From assembly GCA_024036415.1 (NCBI GenBank), contig JAMWET010006783.1, positions 37,501-101,500 on the forward strand: DNA of 64,000 nt, written 5' to 3'. Source of the stretch: Prochilodus magdalenae. Lineage: Eukaryota > Chordata > Actinopteri > Characiformes > Prochilodontidae. Each line of letters starts with the position of its first letter. Positions within the stretch are counted from its first letter, which is position 1. The notes under the pieces are model-generated. The model was not told where the DNA came from. It worked only from the letters and a program-made list of their open reading frames with translations, and made no database searches. This document shows, in pieces, positions 48,826 through 61,069 of the stretch. A program made the translations under genes and the position numbers.

Positions 48826-49332
48826 CACCAGACAAACAACATCGCCAGCTTGCGTGTTTATGGATGTAGTAACTTCGGGCTCCTGCAGGTGGCGTGGCAC
48901 AAAGATGGTAAAGCTATAAACACCTGCGGGGTGTGAGGGATGGGATCCATAGATGGGGAGGAGGTGCTACAGTGCAGGGAATGTCTCGTTCCATGTGTGG
49001 TAAATGGCTCCACAGCAGATGTTAATGATTGGCTAAAAGGAGCGGCTGAGCATATGGGCGTGGCCAAAGACCATAATGTGAAGGAAGTAGCTGAATCTGC
49101 AGGTGTATGGAAGCGTACGGTCATACGGGTCTACCAGCAGTGGCTAAACTCCCAGTCTACAGGGAATTCTCCTCGGAATTGTGCCAGGGAAGGCATCCAC
49201 CAAACCTGGCCCAACTGATTTGATGCAAGAGTGTCTGAACGTTGATGTGCTACATCCAGAAACGTGTCCAGTCTTGGTGCTTGTGGAGGTATTACATGCT
49301 ACTAGGTATGTTTCAGTCACAGGTGAGTTTAT
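48826..49332 (+). mobile_element. Tc1-like family 2, copy 3, with open HTH frame
   Basis: The + frame 48940-49218 reads STADVNDWLKGAAEHMGVAK, DHNVKEVAESAGVWKRTVI and RVYQQWLNSQSTGNSPRNCA. The 3' end matches (TTTCAGTCACAGGTGAG). Probably the most intact copy of the family in the window. Still lacks a catalytic domain. Confidence 0.7.
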
Positions 49333-49989
49333 TTATAGAGGTATGTGGATTGGAAGTTTTGAATGCAGAATGAATGCAACCAGAACACTCTCTTATTCTA
49401 AAATTGCCTCAATGAATGAGGCTAATCCTCACTGTAAATGGATTTATCTGGTGTGTTATGACATATCATGAAAATGTGATTAAGAACAACAGCCCATCTG
49501 TTTTTGTCCTGATGTCCTAATTAAGTCCGTTGGTGTTTTTGGCTGTTTGGAGTAATCATTATTAGTCAGTTCTGGCATCAGGATTATATCAGGATGTGTT
49601 CTGATTCCTTTCTGACAGGAATGAAAGTCAAACTAAAGCCTTCAAATTAGCAAAACTACACGTTCCAATCAATTAAGCCATCCATCAGCATCCCGTCCTC
49701 TTACCTGTCCGGATTATCCGCCTCTAGTTTTAAGGGAACGCAGTATATACCATAGGATCTATATAGAGAAACTTTACTGCCACTTTACTGTCAGGTTCAA
49801 ATAATTATTATGTTAGTAACTATGTTATTAATGATGTAATTACCAAGTTGTAATGTATGGAATTAGAAGTGAAGTGGTCCGGGATCAGGGGATAACACAC
49901 AGCCCTCCTGGTCTGGGTGTCAGGTTCTGTTCTCTTCATGCTCTGCTGGTTTGTGTCTGTTCTACATTCAAACAGGTACATTCAGTGAC

Positions 49990-49993
49990 CTCT

Positions 49994-50037
<44 letters not shown>

Positions 50038-50159
50038 ATCTATCTCTGACCCCCCACTCTTTCTCTCTCTTTCTCTGCCCCCCTTTCTCTCTCTTTCTGA
50101 TCATTCTCACTCTCATTTAGTCTCTCTCTATCTCTCTATCCCCCTTTCCCTCTTCATTT

Positions 50160-50205
<46 letters not shown>

Positions 50206-50311
50206 GGACCCCCTCCCTCTCTCTTTCTCTGCCCCCCTTTCTCTCTCTTACTGATCATTCTCGCTCTCATTTAGTCTCTCTCTATCTCTCTATCCCCCCT
50301 TTCCCTTTTCA

Positions 50312-50371
<60 letters not shown>

Positions 50372-50710
50372 ATCTATCTCTGACCCCCCACTCTCTCTCT
50401 TTTTCTCTGACCCCCCACTCTCTCTCTCTTTCGCTGCCCCCCTTTCTCTCTCTTTCTGATCATTCTCACTCTCATTTAGTCTCTCTCTATCTCTCTATCC
50501 CCCCTTTCCCTCTTCATTTTCTCTCTCTCTCTCTGTCTCTGACCCCCCACTCTCTCTCTCTTTCTCTCGGACCCCCTCCCTCTCTCTTTCTCTGCCCCCC
50601 TTTCTCTCTCTTTCTGATCATTCTCGCTCTCATTTAGTCTCTCTCTATCTCTCTATCCCCCCTTTCCCTCTTCATTTTCTCTCTCTCTCTCTCTCTCTCT
50701 CTTTTATTAC
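49990..50710. repeat. CT-rich array with about 360-bp higher-order dimer
   Basis: The marker TGATCATTCTC occurs at 50098, 50252, 50457 and 50615, with the next bases alternating ACTC, GCTC, ACTC, GCTC. A-to-A and B-to-B distances are about 359 and 363, so a two-part unit is duplicated once. The rest is (TC)n and C6 runs. Confidence 0.88.
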
Positions 50711-51078
50711 TTTTGTTTTCCACTTCTTTCTCTCCTTTTTCTCATATCTGCCCTCTCATCTTTTGTTCCCTACCTATTTTTTCTTTTTCTCCTTGTTCTC
50801 TCTCTCTTTCTACCCATCTCTTTCTCAGCACCTCCTTCTTTCTCCAGCCCTCTGTCTCTTCTCTCACTTTCCTTTATCACACTTTCTCCTTTGACATCTC
50901 TCTCTCTCTCCCTCTCCTCTCTGCTGCCTTCTTTTTCACATACCTCTCCTCTCTTGCTCTGTCTCACTGTCTCTGTATTCTCCATATGTCACTGAGTTGG
51001 GGCAGTGTGGCAATGGAATAGGGGCTGATGGGTAAATTGTTGCTGTGACCTTGATGTGTATGAGATGATGGATGTTGA

Positions 51079-51103
51079 GAGAGAGAGAGAGAGAGAGAGA
51101 GAG
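51079..51103. repeat. (GA)n microsatellite
   Basis: A short GA run, opposite in strand bias to the CT array at 49990-50710. Confidence 0.95.
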
Positions 51104-51496
51104 GAACGTGAGTAATGCACAGTGATGAGTGAACTGGTTTACTCTTATTACCCGAGAGTGGCTGCGAGGCTGGAAATGTCAGTGTCATGCGAAAGGTCTC
51201 CATTACGCGGCGGATGCGGAGAGGAGCCTTTTCATACTAATAAGGCCAATACGCTTACTTTGTTTCAAATCACTGTAAAGTTCACTGCAATTATGTAGGC
51301 AGCTGTGTCTCCTGTTGGTGTCTCCTGTTGGCTGTGGCCCCCAGTACTTTCATCATGATAACACATGAGCGTGAATGCCTCCCTATTGGCACAGCATGAT
51401 ATATAGTGTTATCCAGTTTGGTATTTGGTAGATTTGGTATATGCTAGAGCAGAGACTTATCATTATTTGCCATCAGCCAATGAAATAACGCCTAGC

Positions 51497-51729
51497 TACA
51501 TCGACATCTACATCTACATCTATGGCATTTAGCTGACGCTCTTATCCAGAGCGACTTACAAGGTTAATCACATTACAGGTAGGCCAGTGTAGTGTTAGGA
51601 GTCTTGCCCAAGGACTCTTATTGGTGTAGCACAGCATCACCCAGACCAGGATTCAAACCCCAGTCTCCCATGTGTGGTGGTGGCTACTTCGCGGGTAGTG
51701 GTGTTATCCGCTGAGCTACACCAACCACA
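51497..51729 (-). mobile_element. tRNA-derived SINE family A, copy 3 with tail repeat
   Basis: The most complete copy of family A. On the minus strand it has A and B boxes, the body, the L2-like tail (GTAAGTCGCTCTGGATAAGA then GCGTCAGCTAAATGCC) and a short (TAGATG)n tail, the usual SINE 3' end. Confidence 0.87.
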
Positions 51730-51837
51730 GCTAAGAACAGGAAACCCATCAAAGCCTGCCTTTAATAGAAACCAATAGAGGCTATACATACCAATCACCT
51801 TCTTAGCATCACCTCAATGCAATTACATTCATTGCTA

Positions 51838-52366
51838 TGTTCTTCAATGGTCAGGACCCCTACAGGACCATCACAGAGACGGTATAATTTGGCTGATGGG
51901 TCATCCTCAGCATTGCTGCAGTGACACTGAGTGGTGGTGGTGTGTTAGTGTGTGTGGTGCCGGTATGAGTGGGTCATACTTAGCACTGCTGTTGGACACC
52001 TCAGGGTCTCAGCTGGACTGAAAACTCTCCAGTTGACAGCGTCCTGTGGGCAGCGTCATTTGACCACCGTATGAGGACTAGAGGATGGCCAACACTGCGC
52101 TGTGCAGCAGCAGATGAGCTATCGTCTCTGACTGTACATCTACAAGGTGGACCAGCAGGGTAGGAGTGTCTAATAGAGTGGACAGTGAGTGGACACAGTG
52201 TCTAAACACTCCAGCAGCACTGCTGTGTCTGATCCACTCACACCAGCACCACACACACTAACACACCACCACCAGGTCAGTGTCACTGAAGTGCTGAGAT
52301 CCACCACCCACATAGTACCTGCTCTGTGAGGGTCCTGTGGGGGTCCTGATCATTAAAGAACAGGGT
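51838..52366. mobile_element. Fold-back MITE family P, full-length copy
   Basis: Left arm GTTCTTCAATGGTCAGGACC followed by CCTACAGGACCATCACAGAG. Right arm, inverted, reads GTTCTTTAATGATCAGGACC then CCCACAGGACCCTCACAGAG. Pairing continues inward (GTGACACTGA…; GAGTGGATCAGACACAGCAG against the mirrored copy) for well over 100 bases, giving a long hairpin. No coding capacity. Partial copies lie at 17949, 18462, 39965 and 56037. Confidence 0.85.
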
Positions 52367-52770
52367 AACACAGCATACAGAGAAAGAGATGGACTTTCGG
52401 TGATGGAATTCAGCATCTGCCCATTGATTTCTATTGTAAGACTTGAGTCAGCAAAAGCTTTAATGTGGAGAACATGTTGTCTATGCCAATCAACCAGACG
52501 CAGTAGAAAAAGATTCGATTGGGAAATGTTGTAGTGTCGCCTTAAAGTGGACAGAGGACATCAAAAACATTTCTTTCATGTAAATTAGACACTAATGCCA
52601 TGACAACTGCATACTACCAGTGAAAAGATCCAACTAAATAGATGTTAAAGACTCTACAGGCTTACACCTAACTGATTTGAGTCTTGAACAATACATATCC
52701 TGATACACCACATATACTCTTGATGTACCACAGTATCATATTTCTCCACATCACCACCTCTAATACATAT

Positions 52771-54077
52771 ACACTCACCATCAAAAGAATAGTTGCATCC
52801 AGAAGGAAGTTTGGGATTGCAGTTGTCAGGCATGACGCGAGCAGGCATGACGTGAGCAGGGCTAAAAGCCAGGATGGTTGTATTTAACAAACAGGTAGCC
52901 AAGCACACATGTACACAATGCAATGTGGGGTCCAGAAACAGAGACAAGCAGAGGTCAGAACCAGGAGATCCAATAATCCAGCAACCTAATCCAAAGGGAA
53001 ATCCAAGGGGATAGTCCGAACACAGGAAGATGCTCAGAACCAGGGAGAATAAAGCAGACAAAGCCGAAGGGAGAATCGAACAAAGGGGAGTCAGAACCGG
53101 AAATATGGATAGTAAGGTCACAGGGACAACGTTCGGAATTCCATACAACGTTTGGCAAAACTTCGTAGCATGTGTCTGTGTGAGCGGGGTATATAAACAG
53201 GAAGTGATGAGAACGCCAACTGGCCTCAATCAGTACTCTGGTGAGCTAGAGCGTGACTGATTGGATGACTGTGGACATGTGGGTGTGACGTCATCAGGTA
53301 GTGCACTCTGGGGAATGGAGTCCAGGAGATCGGTAGTGTCAGGCAGGACCAGAGGCGTGACAGCAGTTCTATTGGGAAGGAAGATAAAGGTGACCAGGAA
53401 CAATAAATGATGATCAGTTTAGACTGATATGATCAATATTTACTGAGCTACACATACAGAAGTCTGTCTCTCAGTATGGCGTCAGATATCGCAACATATA
53501 CGTCTCGGTATGGAGTTGTACAGGTTCCTAATGGTGTCCTGTGATAATCTATCCCATGCAGCTTGAATATCCTCACACAGTTCCTGCAGATAGGGTGCGG
53601 TAGGGGTGGAGATGGAGTGACACCAGGCCTTCTGGACATTTGAAGCCATGACAGTGAACCGTTCATCTTGACCACGGTGCCTCCACACACAGATTCAGTG
53701 GTTGTCACCACCAAGACTAAAGCAGGACTCGTCACTGGAGATGACCCACTGCTATTCTGAGTCACTCCATGACAGTCTGGCACGACAGTCTGTGGCGATA
53801 ATGATGCGGTGTTAAGGGCAGCCTTTGTAACGCTCTGTGTGCATGTAGTCCTGCATCATGCAGCTGTCTACCAATGGTGCTGGCCCAAACAGGATGACTC
53901 AAGGAGGGCATCACTTCTCGGTGTATGTCCACAATCATGGCTGTTGGGTCAGTCAGGTACAGCGATAAGGCCCGTCCTTTCTTGTATCGAGCTTGCCCAC
54001 CAGATTTCATTCCTGTGGGTTGAGTTTTTCAGGGTGTAGCCATTGTGCAACGTTTCCTTTGAAGATGATGGTATAGT
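52771..54077 (-). mobile_element. Tc1-like family 1, copy F (split by a solo LTR)
   Basis: Left TIR CACTCATCAAAAGAATAG… (as CACTCACCATCAAAAGAATA at 52774), then 52824-53362 is a solo LTR, then the family continues from CAGTTCTATTGGGAAGGAAG. Minus-strand remnants: HPVWASTIGRQLHDAGLHAH and LVVTTTESVCGGTVV. The right end is degraded (GGGTGTAGCCATTGTGC). Confidence 0.78.
52824..53362 (-). mobile_element. Solo LTR with GCAGT target duplication, inside Tc1-like copy F
   Basis: 539 bases with TG…CA ends (TGTCAGGCATGACG … GAGGCGTGACA on the + strand) and GCAGT on both sides (52819-52823 and 53363-53367). On the minus strand a TATA-like TTTATATACC follows the promoter-like 5' part. Same family as 48100-48550 by shared ends and the GACGTCA block. 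No internal retroelement sequence. Confidence 0.9.
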
Positions 54078-54934
54078 TTGTTGGGTAAAAAGCTTTGATC
54101 TCTTTTTCTGCACAGTGTAAAAGCTCTAGCTCTCCTTTCAGTTTAGTGAATATTCATGAGGGACCAACCAATAGAATCTCTCCAAACCTGCTTAGTAATA
54201 AACCTGGTTCTATATCAGCTCCACTGCAGGGTAAGGAAGCTGGTTCCTCCTCCTCCTGTAAAGCTCCACTCTGGAGGTGTTTAAGGTGGACTGTATAATT
54301 CCATGAGTGCTAGTTTATAGTTTGATACTCTTCAATTTTATTCCAAAGTAAAGCATTAGGCTAACCATAATGAGAGCCGTCTATGAGAAGCCGTGTCTAA
54401 GCATTGACTGGTACTCTGTATGAATGTGCATAGGCCTGAGCTCATGTACGATGGATTCCCTGAAACGTTACTGTTCTGGAAATGAAAGATGTTCTGGCGT
54501 CAGCAACCAAAGTGACTTTAACACCCTGCAAAGCTTCAGCTCGACTCTGCCTCATTAGATTCATATTGTGGGTTTGGGTTGACACGAGTGAGCGGATGCT
54601 GATCGCAAAGGAGGATGATGATTAGAGGTTTCGGGTGACATTGCTGAGCTGCTGATCGTGATCGCGGGCTGATGTTAACCGTTCCTAATGAGCTAAACAT
54701 TTTGTCCTCTAGTCTAGCAGTGCAACGGAAAACTGGAATGTACATTATTCCAAGCCATTTACTGTCACTGTAGTTGTGGTGTCGCTGCATGGACTGCTGA
54801 ATACTGCAGTGGCATATTGGAAGCTTCCATATGAATTCCTGGATTTTAAGGGAAATCTACTGATGGGAAGTCTTAATGACCCTAAAGCTTCATGACTTCA
54901 GGAATAACAGCTGTGACTGGATTTTGCATGGACT

Positions 54935-55140
54935 GGACAAGTGTCTGGATGTAGGCCACATCAATGTTCAGACACTCTTGCATCAAGGAACTGTGTGGTT
55001 GGGCCAGATTTGGCTTAACTGGCACAATTCCAAGGAGAATTCCCTGTAGACTGGGATTCTAGCCACTGCTGGTAGACCCGTATGACCATACGCATCCATA
55101 CACCTGCAGATTCAGCTACTTCCTTCACACAATGGTCTTT
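54935..55140 (-). mobile_element. Tc1-like family 2, copy 4, truncated
   Basis: GTGTCTGGATGTAGGCCACA, TTCAGACACTCTTGCATCAA, TAGCCACTGCTGGTAGACCC, CCATACACCTGCAGATTCAG; stops in the middle of the HTH-coding part. Confidence 0.7.
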
Positions 55141-55159
55141 AGAATACTCAATGCAAAAC

Positions 55160-56090
55160 AAGCTAGCTTAGTGTTAGGTATAGGGTTCCCATGTGTGGCT
55201 TTGGAAAAGGATATTTCCATTTCCATTGTACAGGAGAGAATATTTATGTGTGCTAATGTGTGAAACTCTAACTCCAGTCTTGCTGTCCTCCACCTCATCT
55301 TTCTAAGAAAAAGGGAAGGTGTTATTTCTCACTTGCTCTCTTTTCCCAGTCCACCTCTCCACTGCCTCTACTTCTTTCTCTTTGTCCCAATCACATGGTG
55401 CACACACATATACAGGGGTGGGACAATGAAACTGAAACACCTGTCATTTTAGTGTGGGAGGTCTCATGGCTAAATTGGACCAGCCTGGTGGCCAATCTTC
55501 ATTAATTGCACATTGCACCAGTAAGAGCAGAGTGTGAAGGTTCAGTTAGCAGGTAAGAGCTCAGTTCTGCTCAAAATACTGCAATGCACACAACATTATG
55601 GGTGACATACCAGAGTTCAAAAGAGACAAACTGTTGGTGCACGTCTTGCTGGCGCATCTGTGACCAAGTCATTGTGATGTATCAAGAGCCACGGTATCCA
55701 GGGTAATGTCAGCATACCACCAAGAAGGATGAACCACATCCAACAGGATTAACTGTGGACGCAAGAGGAAGCTGTCTGAAAGGGATGTTCGGGTGCTAAC
55801 CCGGATTGAATCCAAAAAACATAAAACCACGGCTGCCCAAATCACGCTGTATTGGCCGCAAAAGGAGGCCCTGCACCATACTAATAAATGATTGTGGTCT
55901 AAAACCAGGTGTTTCAGTTTCATTGTCCAACCCCTGTAGAGTAGGCCACTAATAGTGGTAGGTAAGGGTACAAACCTACCACATATAGTTTTTCCAAAAA
56001 ATCTAACATACATAGTTAGACCACGTTCCCCTTGTTTTTCAACGGTCAGGACCCACATAGGGCCACCACAGAGCAGGTATTAGGACCAGC
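55160..56090. repeat. Duplicated segment carrying a MITE (pair of 17555-18010)
   Basis: It aligns to 17555-18010 on both sides of the MITE at 55413-55936. Both copies are followed by a family P end fragment (GGTCAGGACCC) and then by a family 2 Tc1-like copy, so the whole composite of about 0.9 kb was copied or is itself a dispersed repeat. Confidence 0.8.
55413..55936 (+). mobile_element. TA-flanked MITE family M, copy 2
   Basis: 524 bases with CAGGGGTGGGACAATGAAAC at the left and the inverted end TTTCATTGTCCAACCCCTG at the right, TA on each side. The paralogous empty site at 17850 confirms both boundaries. The + strand holds a disrupted transposase N-terminus (ATG at 55600, then a frameshift). 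Confidence 0.92.
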
Positions 56091-56104
56091 GGACAAAAAA
56101 ATGA

Positions 56105-56590
56105 ATCACCCCTCACTAAAAATTTCCTAATAGCATTCAATTCCACCACACGCACCAATAACATCTTTGGGCTGGACAGGTTTCTGGATGTAGGCCAGAC
56201 ATACTTGCATTAAAGAATTGCACGGCTGGGCCAGATTTGGTGGATGCCTTTTCGGGCACAGTTCTGAGGAGAATTCCTTGTGCACTGGGATTTTAGCTAC
56301 TGCTGGTAGACCCGTATGACTGTACGCTTCCATACACCTGCAAATTCAGCTACTTCCTTCACACTATGGTCTTTGGCCACGCCCACATGCAGTCCCTCCT
56401 TTTAGCCAATCATTAACATCTGCTCTGGAGCGTTTTCCACACATGGAACGAGACATTCCCTGCACTGTAGCACCTCTTCTCAATCTATGGATCCCATCAC
56501 TCACACCCTGCAGGGTTTTATAGCCTGATCATGCCTGTACAGCGCCATCTACAGAATCCTGAAGTCACTAGCACCTTAAACACGCAAGTT
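56105..56590 (-). mobile_element. Tc1-like family 2, copy 5, frameshifted
   Basis: Full set of family blocks (GCACCAATAACATC, TTTCTGGATGTAGGCC, GGTAGACCCGTATGACTGTA, TAGCCAATCATTAACATCTG, CCTGCACTGTAGCACCTCTT) but the HTH frame is broken. Confidence 0.7.
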
Positions 56591-57599
56591 GGCTAAGTTT
56601 AGTCTGATGGTGTTTTGTTTGTGATGTGTTTTTTTTTTTTTTTTTTACACAGCCATTCATTTGTGCACTAACGCCCTGCTGCACACACATAAGCACAGTG
56701 CTGTAGTGACGAGTAGCAGGACCGGGATGATTCAGACTCTGACCTTTATTATCTTCTGGTCTGCATGAGTATACAGCGTAGATATGCGTTTATACACAGC
56801 ACTGATACAGTACAAACCAAACACACAGATCAAAGAGGAGATGATATATTTGCAGATTATACCAAGAGTAGCGAAGGAGATCTGAAAGCAAATGCTGTTT
56901 GTCATGCTGAGTTTATTTTGACTTGGCAGCACTGAAGTAAACTTTGAAATTTTCGATCCCTCTGCATGTGAGCTGGCTCAGACCGGCGGATTCTACGCAC
57001 TAAATCACAGCTCATTATATAATGCTTTTAGTTGGCACGGTCTAATATGTTTGTTTCTCCGGCAACACTGAGCAACAAAACTTGACCAGCCATGACCAAT
57101 TATAGTAGAGCCATGTTTCCCTCCACCAGCAGCATAAACAGATGTTTGTTCAAATATGGAGAAATTAGAAACTTCGCACTAACAGCCAATCAGTACTACT
57201 TAGGATGTATGTGTACAATTAGAACCTGTTTACCTCTGGTTCGTTTCTGAGCCAGGGTTTCCAATAAAGTGGCCAGTTTGTTTTTATCAACACAGCACTG
57301 GGAAATGCATATATACCTGGATCAGAGTTGTTTGAATATGAACAGCCAAGACGGGGTACCCATTTTCTTAGGTGTACAACATCACCAGTTAGTTTCTGAC
57401 CAGGGCCCAATGCTGTCCAGACATTATTTGGGTCATCCAGGGTCACTGCTGTTAGGAGTCGTCCACCTCCCCAAGAACTATCACGGCGCTGTGGTCAAAT
57501 GAGTCAAGTGTGCACCAGCAAGGCGAGAAGAGGTGGTACCCTGCAGGGAATTTCCATGTGTGGAAAATGGTGTGAAGGACGTAGCCGAACTACATGATC

Positions 57600-57920
<321 letters not shown>

Positions 57921-57984
57921 TGTATACAATTAAATACAAAAAATTTAAGTATATAGACACTTTAGAACCTTAACTGTGAACATA

Positions 57985-58165
57985 TCTGCAGGTGTATGAA
58001 AGCATATGGTCATGTAGGTCTAGCAGAGGTGGCTAAAATTCTAGTCTACAGGGGATTCTAGGGACGGCATCCACCAAATCTGGCCCAACTGCGCAACTCT
58101 TTGATGCAAGAGTGCCTGAACACTGATGTGGCCCACATCCAGAAACTTGTCTAGTCCATATCAAA
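57985..58165 (+). mobile_element. Tc1-like family 2, copy 6, fragment
   Basis: TCTGCAGGTGTATGAAAGCA, CTAGTCTACAGGGGATTC, GATGCAAGAGTGCCTGAACA, CCACATCCAGAAACTTGTC. A smaller piece of the family, inverted, lies at 58470-58542. Confidence 0.6.
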
Positions 58166-58980
58166 TCGAATTGCAGCTGTTATTTATTCCATATATTTAG
58201 ATATTTATTGTATATTTATTATAGGGAGGCATTAAACAGTGTTAAGTAGGTTTACCCTACAACCCTCTATGTGTACCACTCTGATTTAAGTGTATTAAAC
58301 ATGATTTACATTATACATAAATAATTTACATCTACCAGCAATGGCAAAAATACAATTTGGGCCAAAACCCAAACCCAAAACCTCCCATATTAACCCAACA
58401 CTGTGAGAGATCTTTCAATGGCATTAAAGGGTCCATATAATGGAAAACCAAATTTCATACAATTTCCATGAATTGCCCCACATCAATGTTGAGACATCAA
58501 AGAATTGGTCAGATTTGGTGGACGCCTTCCCTGGCATTTTACTGGTTGTGCCAAGTAGTCCCATGGATGTCCAAAAGGACTGGGGATTTTGCAGGTCAGT
58601 CCAGATGTGCGAATGCTCCTCCTGAATGTTGGTCATGCTAATCAGTCACATCTGCAGCCCTGTGAACGCAAAAACTGTCATCCTGGAATACAGGGATAGG
58701 AATGTTATTCATCTTATTCATCAGTAAGATGATGAACAGAATGCAAAACCTGGTTGTCCAGCTGCTCATTGTAGGCACTGTGGTTCACCTCGACCAAAGA
58801 ACCCATTTCCACACCCAGAACTTCAAAGACGGGATGTGTTTTGGTCAGGGAAGCTTATATATGTAAATATAGCTTCTATGGTTTCTGGATGGAAAATGGT
58901 CAAATAAAATAAATTGCCAATTTTATTACGTAAAAAAGACCAAATATTGTAATTAACCTCAAAGAATATATATATATATA

Positions 58981-59512
58981 CAGGGGTGGGACAATGAAAC
59001 TGAAACACCTGTCATTTTAGTGTGGGAGGTCTCATGGCTAAATTGGACCAGCCTGGTGGCCAGTCTTCATTAACTGCACATTGCACCAGTAAGAGCAGAG
59101 TGTGAAGGTTCAGTTAGCAGGTAAGAGCACAGTTCTGCTCAAAATACTGCAATGCACACAGCATTAAGGGTGACATACCAGAGTTCAAAAGAGGACAGAT
59201 TGTTGGTGCACGTCTTGCTGGCGCATCTGTGACCAAGACAGCAAGTCTTTGTGATGTATCAAGAGCCACGGTAACCAGGGTAATGTCAGCATACCACCAA
59301 GAAGGACGAACCTCCACCAGCATCACGTAGTGACCTGGCCACTATCCTGCAAGAAGAATGGCTTAAACTCCCTCTGACCACTGTGCAGGACGCAGTATAT
59401 GTCATTCCCAAGACCAACTGACGCTGTATTGGCCGCAAAAGGAGGCCCTACACCATACTAATAAATGATTGTGGTCTCAAACCAGGTGTTTCAGTTTCAT
59501 TGTCCAGCCCCT
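58981..59512 (+). mobile_element. MITE family M, copy 4, with readable HTH remnant
   Basis: CAGGGGTGGGACAATGAAAC at the left is preceded by (TA)n; the right end is TTGTCCAGCCCCT. The + strand from 59169 reads GDIPEFKRGQIVGARLAGAS, VTKTASLCDVSRATVTRVMS, AYHQEG: two helix-turn-helix segments as in Tc1-type transposase N-termini. The start codon before GDIP is changed (AAG). It ends about 430 bases before the S5-pore exon. Confidence 0.9.
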
Positions 59513-59632
59513 ATATATTGTCCTATATATATGTATATATATATATAAATAAAATTATACAATGTATACAATTAAATACAAAAAATTAAAGTATATAGAC
59601 ACTTTAGATCCTTAACTGTGAACATTTCTGAT
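59325..59632. repeat. Segmental duplicate of 57600-57990
   Basis: Both contain the right half of MITE M, a TA-rich junction, ACAATGTATACAATTAAATA, CAAAAAATT, then AGTATATAGACACTTTAGA and CCTTAACTGTGAACAT. Confidence 0.8.
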
Positions 59633-59904
59633 GGGGTTAGTTTCTCTGGAACAGCATTCAACATGGCGTCAATAACTTTGTCCAAATCTTCATTTATTTT
59701 AAATGGAAGACCCCTTCAATATAAGCAGTTAAACTTTAAAGACCATATTGTACCTACAAGAATATTAAACTATACCTGGACAGTACCATCTGACAGTGTG
59801 GTTATTAAGTTGTTAGATGACCCGGACCTGTCCCCACAGGTCCAGACTTTAATTACACACTACTTGAAACCGGTCATGAACCTGTGTATGTGTTTTAAAG
59901 TGTC

Positions 59905-59938
59905 TCTCTCTCAGTTGCACTCTCTCTTTCTCTCTCAG
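59905..59938 (+). other. Tandem 3' splice acceptors of the S5-pore exon
   Basis: Two pyrimidine-tract/AG acceptors lie in series: TCTCTCTCTCAG ending at 59914 and CTCTTTCTCTCTCAG ending at 59938. They are 24 bases apart, a multiple of three, and the extra bases contain no stop. Use of the first would add eight residues (CTLSFSLS) to the extracellular turret. The second gives the join expected from the family and is taken as the main site. Whether the first is used is inference. Confidence 0.5.
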
Positions 59939-60284
59939 CTCTACTGGCATGGCTCTTCCTGCTCGCTACTACTCTCCGGATGAGGAAGATGAGCGGCCCT
60001 TCATCTGCTCGTTGCCTCAGGATAATGGGATCATGTCCTGCAGTGATATTCCGGCGAGGAGAGAGGGGGGGCGAGACTGTTGTCTGGACGTAGAGGACGC
60101 TCTGCACCGGCAGGCTCTGGGCCTGGCCGCTGAACCCCTCCTCAATGCCAGTGCCGGCGCCGTGCCGGGGCTCTGTGTCAACTGGAACCGCTACTACACC
60201 CACTGCCGCACTGGTCACTCCAACCCTCACAAGGGCGCCATCAACTTTGACAACATTGGCTATGCCTGGATCGTGATATTTCAG
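59939..60284 (+). CDS. cacna1i: cacna1i exon: domain I S5-pore loop and start of pore helix
   Basis: Third channel exon. One base completes the Leu codon, followed by 115 codons ending exactly at CAG before donor GTATGT. The start ([18 protein letters not shown]) and the motifs [30 protein letters not shown] and [17 protein letters not shown] match the long extracellular turret and first pore helix of Cav3.3. NAS is a possible N-glycosylation site, and the several cysteines are expected to pair outside the cell. The exon stops just before the ITLEGW filter segment, so the domain I filter glutamate is on the next exon, beyond the window. Between DCC and LLNAS the loop has a Leu/Ala-rich stretch unlike mammalian Cav3.3. 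A second AG 24 bases upstream could extend the exon in frame. A 5' ATG at 59949 is internal and is not a translation start. Confidence 0.96.
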
Positions 60285-60457
60285 GTATGTGACCAGGGCT
60301 GCTTCGGACACTTTAGGCTAAATGGAACAACAACAACAAGACAACAGTTTAGTGTACCAATATTTGTTGGACGTAGATATGTAATTCATAATTTATCAGT
60401 GCTTGTGTATCTTTTAATATCCCCAATGCAGATCAATTGCAGAATACGATTTTCAGG

Positions 60458-60461
60458 TAAC

Positions 60462-60531
<70 letters not shown>

Positions 60532-60695
60532 TAAAAATAACAACAAAACAACAACAACAACAATAATAAGCATATTAATAATAACAACAACAACAACAAC
60601 AAAACAACATAATTATTATTGTTGTTGTTGTTGTTATTATTATTATTAATATTATTATTATTATTATTATTGTTGTTGTTTTGTTGTTATTTTTA

Positions 60696-60756
<61 letters not shown>

Positions 60757-60869
60757 AACAACAACAATAACAACAACAACAATAAAAATAACAATAACAA
60801 TAATAGTAATAAAAATAAATAACAACAACAGCGAAACAACAACAATAATTATTAACAACAACAACAACA

Positions 60870-60919
<50 letters not shown>

Positions 60920-61017
60920 TATTATTATTATTATTATTATTCTTTTTATTATTATTATTATTATTAATATCTTTAGGATAGCTATTATTACTATAATAAT
61001 AATATATTAATAATAAC

Positions 61018-61069
<52 letters not shown>

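Noticed and set aside
59618..59938. Open frame running into the S5-pore exon from upstream
   Set aside because: It uses the intron and a different phase from the exon; the family sequence starts only after the acceptor.
60285..60566. Extension of the S5-pore exon frame into poly-Asn
   Set aside because: The consensus donor GTATGT at 60285 ends the exon where the family sequence breaks; the rest is a microsatellite.
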